A stretch of 64,000 nt of DNA from Sitta carolinensis (Eukaryota > Chordata > Aves > Passeriformes > Sittidae). The position numbers were made by a program, and so were the translations under genes. The notes below the pieces were generated by a model. It was not told where the DNA came from. It searched no databases and saw only the letters and a program-made list of their open reading frames with translations. Location: NCBI GenBank assembly GCA_032173965.1, contig CM063290.1, positions 868,001 to 932,000 of the forward strand. The letters are read 5' to 3'. Within the stretch, counting starts at the first letter, position 1, and every line of letters begins with the position of its first letter. Positions 11,553 through 23,229 of this stretch are shown here, piece by piece.

Positions 11553-11674
11553 CTCTAACATTTGCCTGAGGTGATCACTCCCAACAGAAAAATCCATTTT
11601 GGGGTGGTCAGAAAGTGCTGCAGTGCCTGAGCCAGCCCAGCAGCACTGCTGGGAGCGTGACCCTGCTCCTGTGC

Positions 11675-12779
11675 AGCCCCAGTGCAGCCCCTGTGTACAC
11701 CCTGTGCAGCCCCAGTACAGCCCCAGTGCAGCTCCCAGTACAGCTCCTGTGCAGGCCCCCATGCAGCCCTGGTATAGCTCTAGTCTGGTCCCAGTGCAGC
11801 CCCCAGTACAGCCCCATATATCCCCCAGTGCAGCCACCATACATCCCCCAGTACAGCCCAGTACAGCCCCATACATCCCCAGTACAGCCCATATATCCCC
11901 AGTGCAGCCACCATACATCCCCAGTACAGCCCCCATCATCCCCCATACATGCCCCGTGCAGCCCCATACATGCCCGGTGCAGCCCCATACATCCCCCAGT
12001 ACAGCCCCATACATGCCCCGTGCAGCCCCCATACATCCCCCATACATCCCCAGTACATCCCCAGTACAGCCCCCATACATGCCCCGGTGCAGCCCCCATA
12101 CATGCCCCGGTGCAGCCCCCATACATCCCCCAGTACAGCCCCCATACATGCCCCGGTGCAGCCCCCATACATCCCCCAGTACAGCCCCCGTACATGCCCC
12201 GGTGCAGCCCCCATACATCCCCCAGTACAGCCCCCATACATGCCCCGGTGCAGCCCCCATACATGCCCCGGTGCAGCCCCCATACATGCCCCGGTGCAGC
12301 CCCCATACATCCCCAGTACAGCCCCCATACATGCCCCGGTGCAGCCCCCATACATCCCCCAGTACAGCCCCCATACATGCCCCGGTGCAGCCCCCATACA
12401 TCCCCCAGTACAGCCCCCATACATGCCCCGGTGCAGCCCCCATACATGCCCCGGTGCAGCCCCCATACATGCCCCGGTGCAGCCCCCATACATCCCCCAG
12501 TACAGCCCCATACATGCCCCGGTGCAGCCCCCATACATGCCCCGGTGCAGCCCCCATACATCCCCAGTACAGCCCCCATACATGCCCGTGCAGCCCCATA
12601 CATGCCCCGGTGCAGCCCCCATACATGCCCGGTGCAGCCCCCATACATCCCCCAGTACAGCCCCCATACATGCCCCGGTGCAGCCCCCATACATCCCCCA
12701 GTACAGCCCCCATACATGCCCCGGTGCAGCCCCCATACATCCCCCAGTACAGCCCCCATACATGCCCCGGTGCAGCCCA
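11675..12779. repeat. 24/25-bp minisatellite abutting a PLCH1 exon
   Basis: Roughly 40-45 units alternate between CCCCATACATGCCCCGGTGC-AGCC and CCCCATACATCCCCCAGTAC-AGCC forms. The left edge (11,675-11,930) is more diverged, the right half very homogeneous. Every frame is free of stops on the minus strand, which creates several long spurious open frames (Met-Tyr-Gly-Gly-Cys repeats). The array fills half of the intron between exons 7 and 8 and ends within a base or two of the exon 7 donor site. Confidence 0.95.
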
Positions 12780-12981
12780 CTTCGACGCAGCGGCAGCCGC
12801 CTGCAGCACCCGTGCGTACATGTCGCGCGGGACTGCGAAGCAGCTGGTCGCCGCCTCAGGTAGGTGTTGTGGGACGAGGCGATGAAGTAGTGGCACAGGG
12901 GCTGCTGCATGTCCTGGTGCACCTGGCGGTGCAGCGGGTTGGACACCTCGCACGCCGGGCTGCGCATGAAGCTGGTGAAGC
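12780..12981 (-). CDS. PLCH1: PLCH1 coding exon 7 (X domain, first catalytic His), frame-damaged
   Basis: The first two thirds read cleanly: (G)FTSFMRSPACEVSNPLHR, QVHQDMQQPLCHYFIASSHN, TYL. This includes SSHNTYL with the first catalytic His (about His314) and adjacent Asn. After TYL the frame is lost. Segments corresponding to GDQL, SQSR, DMYARVLQ and CRCVE are recognisable but lie in changing frames, as if one base were inserted and three deleted. The exon is 202 nt where 204 are expected. At its end GAAG is followed by TGGGC instead of GTGGGC, so the donor is also one base short. The acceptor CCCCCAG at 12,982 is normal. Sequencing/assembly error in GC-rich DNA beside a tandem array is the simplest reading; true gene damage is possible. 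Confidence 0.85.
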
Positions 12982-14178
12982 CTGGGGGCACAGGGACACG
13001 TCGGGCTCTGAGCTCCTGCCACGGCCGGCACCGGCAGCAGCAGGGACTGCAGGGCACGCTGCAGGCTCAGAAGCGAGTGCCTTTCTTAACAGAGCTCCTT
13101 GCCGCCTCTCCCGTGCTGGGAACGGCAGTGCCCTGAGCGTGGGTGGGGGCACACGAGGCAGCAGCCCCCCAAGCAGAACCCCGGGTCAGCAGCCAAGCCA
13201 CTGACCCAGCCATCTTCACAATTCTCTTTTCTCTGTAAGTTTATTCAAGAAGATGGTACTTGATTTATAGCCCTCTAAATGAGAGCAGCACTGAACCGAG
13301 AAAGTTTTAAAAATACCTCCTTTCAGAATGAAACAATGTAAAATATTTGCCAACAATACCAGCCCTGAAAGCAGCTCAGAGATAAAAGCAGCTGCAGCAG
13401 CAGGTTAAGAGGAGCAGAAATGCTTGCAGAAATATTGTTTAAGTGTCACAGCTTGTTTGTTTTACTTTCCTTATTTCAGTTCGAGTGCAGTGCCCTGGGT
13501 CACATCAGAAGCTTGCTGAAGGGAGGCCATACTCAGGATTTAAATACCACGTGGAGGAAGATTCCTCCTTCCCCCTCCCCAAATCACTGTGTACATTATG
13601 CTGCTCCACAGAGGCTTCCTTCTGGGCAAAGGAACACACCATGGCATTTAATCTGTTTCAGCTCTGAGGCTGATTTGATACTAAGTTGATTCTGAATAAA
13701 CATAAAATCTACAATTGCTTTCACAAACAATGGGAATCAGGTATTAAAACCCAACGAAAATGCAACTCTCTGTACTTTATTTCACAGAAGCATAAACGAA
13801 TGCATTGTGCAGGATCCCAGATCTCAGAGCCATGCAGAATGAGCACTTGGCTCTCATGACCTCACGGGGAGCAGGCTGTAGATAAACTGCATGGGAGAGG
13901 CCAGTTTGTGTTTGTCTTACTCACAGGGTGAGCAATACCTGCCCACAGCCTCAGGCATCCAGCCCCTCCTGAGGATGCTGTGGTGCCTGGCTGGAGAGCT
14001 GCTGCCTCCCCACACGTACTCTTCTGCCCCCGGGCTCACAAAACACCCCCACGCTCCCTCTGCTGATCCAGGGGCCTCCGTGTCACAGGCAAACAGCACA
14101 AGCCTCACCAAAACACCATCAAAGCACTTCTACTCCCCTGCAGCACAGCAAAACTCACTCTGAAACCAAAACTTTTAC
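12982..14178. other. PLCH1 intron, nothing specific
   Basis: This is 1.2 kb of intron between exons 6 and 7, GC-rich next to exon 7 (to about 13,200) and AT-richer beyond. No repeat family or extra exon could be supported. Confidence 0.5.
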
Positions 14179-14272
14179 CTTCAATCCCAAGAACATTTTG
14201 CTTCTTGTTTTCTTCTGACACTTCGAACTTCTCTATGATGTCCAGACAATATTCTGGTGTCACATTAGTCAT
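14179..14272 (-). CDS. PLCH1: PLCH1 coding exon 6 (EF-hand / X junction)
   Basis: The exon is 94 nt encoding residues about 246-276: MTNVTPEYCLDIIEKFEVSE then ENKKQNVLGIE. It matches the PLC-eta1 block MNNVTTDYCLDII.KFEVSEENK.KNVLGIEG, the third/fourth EF-like lobe that packs under the catalytic barrel. The acceptor is TTTTGTGCAG and the donor G|GTAAAA. Phase 0 in, phase 1 out. Confidence 0.95.
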
Positions 14273-16131
14273 CTGCACAAAAACAACAGTGGAGGTACAC
14301 TTATTCTTAATGTCATCAGCATGTGAAAATCTTCTTAACTTGGAGGAGACAAATATGAGTGAGCTGTAGCCATCAATTAAAACCTGTGTCATTTTAGTCT
14401 CAAGATTAAAACTGGCTGTTTAGCAGCCTTAACAGTTGTACTGGCCAATACTGCAGAAATGAGAACTATGACATTATATTCTTTAATATAATCTTCTTAG
14501 ACATGCAAAAAGATTTGGCAGGCTTGGATTTCATTTTCATGCATTTTCCACTCCTATGATTTCATTACTTCCAAGGGAGTTCACTATAATACACAGGCTA
14601 GGAGAGAAATAATTAAATTCTGAAATGAAAAACAACAGCTTTTCTGAAACAAATAGGAATTTTGTCAACAGCTTTGGCTAGCCCACAGTTGAGGTTCTAA
14701 CTGATTTGTGGGGCACTACAAGTAGACACTTATATTTCCTTCAGAACTAAAGGACAGCAGCAGCTCGCAGCACTCATCTCCTCTTTCCTCACTGCCTTGA
14801 GTTGTAGAGAGTCAAAGGGAGAACGAGGACTGGGTGGATTTCATTCCTCCACTACCAACATCACAGGAAGACAACACTGGCACTCAAACCTCTGGCACTG
14901 TACTTGTGCCATCATCCTGTTCATTGTTTGTCCCAGCTAAGCCAACCATCCTAAGATGCTGCAGGAATTACACAGGATAATAGAAAAAAGAACAACTCAG
15001 TAGAAAAAATAATTAGCCTTGCTCAGTTTGGTATTTGATTGCAAACACTGCTCAGAGCAGGCCCTGTTCTGGTACAAACTGGCTCAAATTAACTTTTCCA
15101 TTATCCCCCATGGCTCCTTGCTGGCCTAGTGTGGGGTTCTCATGTGCTGTAGGAATGGAAATGTCTAATCTAGTCCAAAGCAGCATCTGCTGGGGAAAAG
15201 TCCACTCATTTGTGCTTTTTTAATTGTAGCTTGAGAGGTGATGACTTTGACCACTCATCCTTTTGTTACATTTTAAAGTACTCCACTAAAAATAATATGG
15301 GGTGTTCTCCTAAACAGGGAGTTCTCCTAAAATAGAAGCCAGTTTAGCAAGCTAACAAAAAGTCCAACCCGCTTTATTCTGTCCTCAGGCTGCAGAATAT
15401 TTAACATCTTGCCAAATGAGTAGCAGATGGAGCAGAACAGACTGTCCACAGATTTCCAAGCATCCAGACAACAGCAAAACCAAAATACTGTTTGGGTGAG
15501 GGCACTGGGGAGCTGCCTCCTGGCTGGGAACACCATCAGCTTTTGGGGCAATGCTGCCCTGCCCGAGGGCATTGCTGGGAACACTCAGGGAATCTCCCTG
15601 ACCTCCCAGTGCTGGGCACTGGCAAGGGGCACAGCAGGGCAAGGTGTCCCCAACCTGCCCAGCCAAGAGGTTCAGCTCCAGGAGCTCCTGGTTTCATCTG
15701 TTCTGGTTTGCTGCTGGAGCAATGCTGAGCAGTGCAGCTCCCCAGCCAGCTCTGCCCACGCAGGAGGGCACACAGAGCACAGAGAGGATGCAGAATGCCA
15801 GAGCTGACAGTCAGCTCGAGGTTTCTGCTGCATCAGCAGGTTCCTAATGCCCTTGGGCACCCCAAAGGCAGCTCCCCCACCTCTGCCATGTGTTCCTCTT
15901 CCTGCTCCAGCTCCCTGAGCACCCTCTCACACCCTGTGCACCTCAAAAATCATCCAAAGCAGCTCAAAATCTCTCTAGAAGCATTTCAAAAAAACAATAA
16001 AACCTTCAAAACTCTCTTCTGTCACATCTGTGCTTTGCCCTCTGCCCCAAGTTGGTATTTTTTGTAAAATCCTTTCCCTCCACTTGAGTGTAAGTGGATG
16101 GCCATAGATACAGATGCAGATATTGCCAAAC
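14273..16131. other. PLCH1 intron, nothing specific
   Basis: This is a 1.9-kb intron between exons 5 and 6. Open frames around 15,330-15,860 have no homology I recognise and no convincing paired splice sites. Confidence 0.5.
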
Positions 16132-16302
16132 CTTCTGTTCCACCCTCAGAAACTGAGCCAGCTCCTCCACAGTGAGATGATCCTTCTTGTCACTGTAGCT
16201 CAGGAGCAGCAGGTAGAGATCTCGACGCAAGGACATCATCTTGTAAAACACCGAGAACTCCTCGAAGTTCAGGGTTCCTTGGTTCTCGTCTGTGTCTGCC
16301 TC
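16132..16302 (-). CDS. PLCH1: PLCH1 coding exon 5 (EF-hand 2)
   Basis: The exon is 171 nt, 57 codons, phase 0/0. It encodes EADTDENQGTLNFEEFSVFY, KMMSLRRDLYLLLLSYSDKK, DHLTVEELAQFLRVEQK. DTDENQGTLNFEE is an EF-hand loop (acidic or polar residues at the coordinating positions, Glu at position 12). MSLRRDLYLLLLSYSDKKDHLTVEELAQFL is diagnostic for PLC-eta. A Ser replaces the Cys seen in mammals at EEFCVFY. The acceptor is CCTCTTAG and the donor AAG|GTTTGG. Confidence 0.95.
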
Positions 16303-17818
16303 CTAAGAGGGAATGACACTCAGGTGAACATGCTCAGCACAGCAGGAACCAGGCAATAAAACAGAGCAGGACTTGTATACACCAACAGAAATGTAGTAAA
16401 CTCTAGTCTGCACGACTGTTCAGGCGCAAATTCTAACAGGCTAAAATAACTGCAAAATTTTATCATCATCTCTGGGGGTTTTGGTGAAAACAGTTACTAA
16501 ACCAAAGCTACAGATTCCCTATGAAACTAATTTCCTTCTTTAATTTCAAATTTATTTCCCCCAGAAAGAGGCTCACCCTGGGCTTTATTCTGATCTCTTG
16601 CCCTCCTGCATGCCCTGCAGTTATCCTGGATCAAAACACAGCAAGAGGCATAACAATATCACCCAAGGCTTCCCCATCAAGAGTCTGATACCTTAAAACA
16701 TTCAGGACAATATCAGAGTCTTAAATGCACATTATTTAATCTGCAGCACTCTCAGGACCAGCAGCACTCTGCAGAGGGGACAAATCTGCAGCAGCACTGA
16801 GACTCCTCACCAGAACATGCACCCAGCACCTCCAGTCTTGGTTTGCTGTTTCTCCTCAGAGGTAGGAAGAGAAGAAAACAGTACTTAGCACACACTAATA
16901 CAAGCTTTTTCCTGTGAACATCTGCTTAAGAGGATTGCTTTGGATTTTCAAAACAAAAAATATATTCTGGAGAATGGCTGGAGAATGGCACTGTGTGGGT
17001 CTCCATGCAAAAAAGAACTGCAAACTCCTATCACAGCAAGTCAGCTGAGAGGAAAAGAGTTCTCAGCTAAATGGTGTTGAATGGGGTTTTTAATAATTTT
17101 ATATCTATTGCATACCTTAAATGACATTTATAATCTGTGGGAATAAGTACCACTCAAATTAATCTCTGCAAGACCACCCTAGCAGTTTCCAGGTCTTTGG
17201 GAGGAACTCCAGACTCCAAAGATGTATCTCTAATGGGGATTTTGGGCAGACAAACAAAGCAAACAGACCATAGAAGATTCTTCAACTTTCCCCTGTTTTA
17301 CAGCAAACCACCTTTGAGCTGCTACTGGTTTAGAAAAGTGAAGATGACTTTTTTGCTCTCCATAATGTCCTTGGCTTATGTTTCCTACAATAAATACAAG
17401 GACTGGTGGGAAATGGGATCTGGTTTTGGACAACAGAAGTAAAAAATTTACTCTAAATCAAGTATGAATAGCTAGATATAAGGAAGTTGTTAAAGAAAAC
17501 CTAATTACTTGCATAAAACCAGTTTCTATTAAATAATTTTCCATAAAGGAAATGAAAAAATATTTCAGTAGCAACAGAGTAACTTCATTGTCCATCAGTG
17601 CCAGCATTGAACAATTCAGTTCACAGAGCCAAAACCTGCAGTGCAACAGAAAGAGTAACACTGGTAACTCTTGTGTGTGCTTCCTGTCATTTCAAGCACG
17701 TTCTGCTGCCTCTGAGTGCACAAACAGGCACGACTTTGGAAAAGCCTGGGAGGTGCTGGGTGTTTGGCTGCCAGCTGCAGCTGCTGCTCTGGCTCTGCCC
17801 CTGGTGCCCAGCACAGAC
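16303..17818. other. PLCH1 intron, nothing specific
   Basis: This is a 1.5-kb AT-rich intron between exons 4 and 5. No repeat family or conserved segment was found. Confidence 0.5.
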
Positions 17819-17948
17819 CTGGAACATCTGCCGGACCTTCCTGCGGGGCAGGCTCACGTTCAGCTTGTGCATCAGCTGGTGGATCTCCTCGATGGTCAGC
17901 AGCCCGTCCCCGTTCTTGTCAGCCTCCTCAAAGGTCTGCTTCACCCAG
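17819..17948 (-). CDS. PLCH1: PLCH1 coding exon 4 (EF-hand 1)
   Basis: The exon encodes residues about 145-188: WVKQTFEEADKNGDGLLTIE, EIHQLMHKLNVSLPRRKVRQ, MFQ. DKNGDGLLTIEE is a canonical calcium-binding EF-hand loop (D-N-D-G-L-E pattern), consistent with the high calcium sensitivity of PLC-eta. It is 130 nt with acceptor GCTGGCAG and donor CAG|GTCTGT. The split codon joining exon 3 reads CA|C, giving His where mammals have Gln (RTHD-H/Q-WVKQ). Confidence 0.95.
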
Positions 17949-19157
17949 CTGCCAGCGTGTCAAGGACAGGCAGTCAGGACACACAGGGGATCCAGAGGGG
18001 AGGCAGGGCAGCTCAGGAAAGAATCCTCTTTGCCCCTGCCCTTACCACAGCTCAGTCAAATGTTCAAAGCAGAGGTGGTTTGTGGCACTCATTCACAGCT
18101 CGGTTCACACCACCAGCCCCTCTGCACTCCCATTTCTGGTGCTGGCTCCTCCTCTGAGAACGTGCTATAAAGTTTTCACATACTGCTGGGCTTACTCTGG
18201 GATCTTCTTCTACCTGTCTCTTCATTCTACCTGAACTTCACTTCCCAAGCAGCACCTTTCACCCCCTCCCTACACAAATATCCCTCAGCACCTCCTGCTA
18301 AGTTCTGGCAGTAGCTGGGGGTTGGACAAGGCCAAACTGTGTGCAGTCTCCCAGCTGGCACACTGGATAAAACAAACAGGAATTGCAGTGGTGTTTCACC
18401 AGGAGAAGATACAGCAGACAGGAGCAGCTCAGGAAAGCCATGGTTAAATTATAGCAAGCTGAGGACAGGTGCAGTAGAGCATGCAATACAACCCCAATGG
18501 ACCTGTGCCCGCTGTGGATCAGAATCAAACATAAATTAAAAATACCTGAAATATGTATATTCTCCAGCAGTACCACTGGAGATTTCCATGAGGCAGAAGA
18601 ACAGACAGGTTACAATTTTAATTAAGATGGCCTTGGGGTTTGGTTTTTGGGGGAAGAGTGTTCTTTGTGTATAAAATTTTAGTCATCACGGTTGGGAAAA
18701 AAAAGGCATATGAAGAAAATATTCAGAGGACATGAGGTTCACTTTGGGCTACAATAAACATTTAAGGAGCTTTAAGGATTTGTGCTCCTGACAAATAATG
18801 GAGGCTGGGAAGGACACAGGCATCTGACTCACACAAGAGCAAGAGAGATGGCCAGAAGTTACTGAGCTATTGAGATAACTAGTAATAACTGGTTTGCTCC
18901 TTCAAAAAGGAATTCATTAATAAATGCAAGCCTATCCCCTGACTCCCGTGCAGTTTGATCCCATCCCCAAGGCACAGCCCATGGTTTATCACACACACAT
19001 AAGTGTCCATGCCAAACCCACTGCTCAGGTTTCCACTGCAGTCAGTGGAAGGGTTTTGGTCACTCAATAGGAGGAGGAAGGACACCGTGTGCTGAAGTGT
19101 CTGAAAAGCAAGGCAGGGCTGTGAAGCAGGAGGGAGGGCTGGCCCCTCAAAGGATAC
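17949..19157. other. PLCH1 intron, nothing specific
   Basis: This is a 1.2-kb intron between exons 3 and 4. I can name no repeat or regulatory motif in it. Confidence 0.5.
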
Positions 19158-19401
19158 TGGTCGTGTGTTCTCTGGCGCTTGGCCAGCGAGTCCTCGTCGC
19201 TGATGCCGGCCAGCAGGTACTTGAGCCCCGTGATCCAGGTGCGAGCCTCCTCGGGGTTGGACGTGATCAGGTCCAGGCTCTCCAGGTGGTTGCCATGGTA
19301 AATGGTGAAGCAGCAGCTGGGGTCGAAGCTGCCCTCGGCGTGGCGGTGGAAGATCTCTGACTGCCGGCCCTCGCTGACTTTGTAAATGGAGTCGATGACA
19401 A
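19158..19401 (-). CDS. PLCH1: PLCH1 coding exon 3 (PH domain, C-terminal part)
   Basis: The exon encodes residues about 64-144: VIDSIYKVSEGRQSEIFHRH, AEGSFDPSCCFTIYHGNHLE, SLDLITSNPEEARTWITGLK, YLLAGISDEDSLAKRQRTHD. This is the second half of the PH domain, with the C-terminal helix containing the invariant Trp (EEARTWITGLKYL). The PH domain binds phosphoinositides and recruits the enzyme to membranes. It is 244 nt with acceptor TTCCCCCAG and donor CA|GTATCC, which is weaker than the others. Confidence 0.95.
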
Positions 19402-19739
19402 CTGGGGGAAGGGAGAGCAAAGGACACGCTGGGACAGCCAGCCAGCCTCTTCCTGCTTCTCACAGCTGGGGGTTATTCAGGCTCAGAGGCATTAAGCTTT
19501 ATTAATGTTACATCTTCACATCCCAAAGCCCTGTTGGACTGGAGGTTTCCTTGCCATGGCTGTGACACATGCCCGGAGCCCAGGGGCTCCAAGCGCTGCC
19601 TGGAACATCATGGGGCTGCGGCTCCAGAAAGGGAGCAGGGCAGACAGACACCAAGTATGTCCTATCAGCCCCTGTGCTCTATAATTCCCATTCTAATCCT
19701 GAACTGTCCCAGGAATCAGAAGAAATACGAGGGGTTTAC

Positions 19740-19886
19740 TTTTTGCCTTTTCGCTCTTCCGGGAGGGCCTCCATCGGATGCAGGTCCTGTGCTCGTCCAG
19801 GTAGAAGAGACGGACCAGCCCCTTGGTTCCACTCTTCAGCTTCACCATCTGCGTCCCAGACTGCATCACACTCATGCATCTTTCAA
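19740..19886 (-). CDS. PLCH1: PLCH1 coding exon 2 (PH domain, N-terminal part)
   Basis: The exon encodes residues about 15-63: (V)ERCMSVMQSGTQMVKLKSGT, KGLVRLFYLDEHRTCIRWRP, SRKSEKAK. The KLKSGTKGL...R.FYLDE..T.IRWRPSRK pattern is the beta1-beta2 lipid-binding face of PLC PH domains. It is 147 nt, phase 1 in and phase 1 out, with acceptor CCTCACAG and donor A|GTAAAC. Its phase-1 entry is compatible with two different first exons (30,721-30,763 and 38,903-39,020). Confidence 0.95.
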
Positions 19887-22794
19887 CTGTGAGGCAGAGC
19901 AGAATAAATTCAACTGAACAGCCACCTCACCCACTAATGACACGACTAACAGGCTCCCCAGCCTCTGCTGGGCACACACCAGTTCTGACTTGAACCTCGA
20001 ATGACAGAAAGTGGGCAGTGCTGGGGGACTATTCCTTCTTCACTGCCACCTTCTCCACACAGGAAAATGGAGCAGCCCATCTGTCTGAACACCCTCACAA
20101 CAAAGGAGGCAGAGAAAACTTTAGTCTAGGTTGAAGGAAAACATTTTCTAGTTGTTTCATGCTCATCTTATTTACAATTTTTTCTACTACTACACACAAT
20201 ACTGTAATTCGAAAGCCCAGCACTCCATGTATTTGGTGTGGTGAGAGCCTCATTCAATCCCCACAGTACTTTGGGCTCAGTAGCCCTGGAGTTTGTCCCT
20301 CATGCTGTGACACTGGCAGAGCTGCTCACAGAATGACACAGACACATTCACACCCTCTCCACGCTGCCACCAACCTTCAAACGCACACTGGGATGATTTC
20401 CTTTTATCCACCCATTCCATCCAGATGATAAGGCTTTTTTCCTCCTCTGTGTTTTGGCTAAAATAAACCAATTTCTTCCATTTCATCTCACACCCTCCCT
20501 CCTGCAGCCTTCCAAACACAAGGATCAAGATAACATTTCCTCTTGATCTCAGTATATATCCATGTTCTTAAATTACCTTCTGGTTTTATCCATTCACAGC
20601 CTCTCCTCACTTGGTATCACTCCAAATTCATCTCCTGGGTGATTTGTTTACACTCTGGCTGGCTCCCAAATAAACTCTCTGGGTCTGTCTTTATTTCTTA
20701 TCACCCTTCCTCTCTCCAGCACTTCTCTCTCCAGTGCTCCTCAGTGTCACAGCAAAGACTAACCCACGCTCCCACTCCTCTCTGCCAGAGCTGGGATTTA
20801 TTTATTCTCCCCAGCAGCTCTGACACACTCACAGGCAGTTGAAGCAGCATCTAAACATTGGGAAAACCAGGGATGAGTAGCCCTTGGCACTGGAATAACC
20901 TCCCCTGGCTCCCTCACTCACTGGGTGCTGGCAAGGCAAACCCTACCAGGAGTCCTTTTCCTGAGTTCTCTTTCTTGGAGGAAGGAGGGGGCTGAGGTTG
21001 AGCTGAATAGAACCAAACTCTTCTGAAAGCATCATGTCAGTGCAATAAATATGTCCTTTATAATGTCCATAAATAATGGCACCCCCTGGATCTGCACACA
21101 CACTTGAATGAAGGTGAGTTTGGAAGGGCTTTAATATAAACCCCAAATGTGACATGAATCCAGCCAGGAGATGTTAGACCACATCCAAGATAGATCCAAG
21201 TTAATGCTGGGGCAGCATTAATTTGGTTCTATCTGAAGATGCACAAAGTACCAGGAAGACAAACATTTACACCACGAGGATTGGAAAACACAGAACCTGA
21301 GAGAAGAAAGATGAACTGAAGCAAAAAGAGTCTCTAAAGCTCCCTATGTACATCCACACAGGAATGCCTTTTCTTGGCAGACCCAGCCTTTCCCTGTGGA
21401 ACCGAGTTTAGATCAGGTTTGCTTTGGATTCCTACCAAGACAAACACAACTTGTCCCAGCACAGAAATGAGTCCTCCCTGTGAGTGTGGATACACAAACG
21501 TGCCCTGCTCCATCAGCCTGGCACACACACCATGAGCACCTTTTGATTTCACTAATAGAGAGATCCAGCAGGGCTTTAGCTCTCTAAGAGGTTTAGCAAC
21601 AAGCTACTCAACACAGAAAATCTGCTTCTTTGCACCTAAGACTAGCAGTGACTGGTGAAAGTCTCACAAAAAGAACTAATTCTCAAATAAGTCTCTCTAT
21701 TAGCACTGGCTCAGTTGTCACAGAAAAAATCCCAGTTTCACTAAGATGCCTTTGAGGGACAGCCAGAAAAAGGCAGAAGGGAGAAGATTACATTTATTCA
21801 ATATAAGAAAAGCAGAGAATGGGCCACAGTCAGGTAACTGCAGCCAACAAAACTGTGGGGGAAATAAAAATCATAAAAGGCAATCCAGTTACTTCTTCAC
21901 CATTTCAATTGCCTAAACATTTCTACATCACGTTTGGAATTGTTATAGGTGCAGTCACATTCATGCTTTAGGCAGACTTCACTTATAGAGAACAGATTTT
22001 AAAACACTTTCTTTCACAAAGTGGAAGAAACCTAGTTTCTACCCAATATCTCAACAGCCTCCACCTCCCAAACCCCACCTGCAGTAGGTCCAGTGCCCCA
22101 GGGAGCACCATCTTTACTGCTTGCACTTTCCTAATTTCAAGGAAATACCAAGAATTCAAGCATTTAAAGAACAGTAAACGTGTAAGAGAGTTCACGGCAC
22201 CATTCCTGCTGTGTAGGTGTTAATAACAAAGGCTCCAGTCCAAGAAGGGACTGGGGTAATGGAAATGCCAAAGCAATCACGGGCCCACTGGATTTCAGCT
22301 CTGCAAACCATTTACAAAACACCCCATCCTCCCCTTCAGGCTATTTATAAAATATAAGCACGCAAATAAAAAAGGTCTTTTTCAAATCTATTCTCAGTAT
22401 GCTAATGCCGTCCCTTGCCAGACACCACACATTAGCATCTGAATCAGGGAAGGTATTGAGCAGTGCAGGGCAGAATAAAGCTCCAGAAGAGCAGTTCAGG
22501 AAGGATTTCACTAAGGAATAGGGAAGCTGGTTCCAGAAAAACATCTAATCCTATAGATAAACCAGGAATACAGGGTAAATGAAGCAGCTCCTCAATGCAG
22601 ACATAGACTAAAATTTGAGGAAGCAAGACATGATTCCCATTAAAAGATATTCTTGTAACACAAGGACTAGCTGTGCATTTTTTGCTCAAGGTCTGAAAAT
22701 GAATTAAGTTAAAGTAGAACACGATGTAGTTTTTGTTATAAGATCAAAGAAAATTAATCTGGAAGTTCAAATAAAAAATTATGCTTATGCAATG
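19887..22794. other. PLCH1 first coding intron, 3' part
   Basis: This is the start of a 10.8-kb intron. It is unremarkable AT-rich DNA with pyrimidine-rich blocks at about 20,400-20,830. No gene or repeat is recognised here. Confidence 0.5.
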
Positions 22795-22876
22795 TATAAG
22801 GAAGGTGTCCCTGCCCATGGCAGAGGGTTGGAACCAGTGGCCTTTAAGGACCTTTCCAACCCAAACCATTCCAGGA
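22795..22876 (+). mobile_element. CR1 LINE fragment (3' end)
   Basis: The segment reads GGTGTCCCTGCCCATGGCAG, AGGGTTGGAACC, CCTTTAAGGACC and TTTCCAACCCAAACCATTCC. This is the classic avian CR1 3' terminus, about 80 bp long and severely truncated. Confidence 0.92.
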
Positions 22877-23229
22877 TATTTGAAGATTTAAATTTAAAAT
22901 TAAAAACCCCTGAAAATTACAGTCACTTCTACTTCCAGAGTTATGCAAACTTGACAGTTTAAAATCATTCCAACAGACATCCTGGAGTTTAATGGGATTT
23001 AATAATGAAAGACCAGTCTACTTCTTTTCCTCTCAATAAGGAAAAAGCAATACAGACCTGAAATAGCACTTTTTAATTTAGTTCAGCCACAAGAATCACT
23101 CCTAACAAATCTCTCCTTACGGGAGGAGCTGCTTCTGTACCCAAGGGTAAACCAGATACGAACCCATCTGTGCCAGCTGGACCTTCTCTGGGGTGGCCAC
23201 GCTGCCCAGCACGTGGCAGGTCTCTGAGG

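Noticed and set aside
11430..13204. Open frames of 300-533 codons on both strands (MYGGCTG / PVQPPYMPR repeats)
   Set aside because: They are products of the 24/25-bp minisatellite; several frames are open at once on both strands, which marks an array, not a gene.
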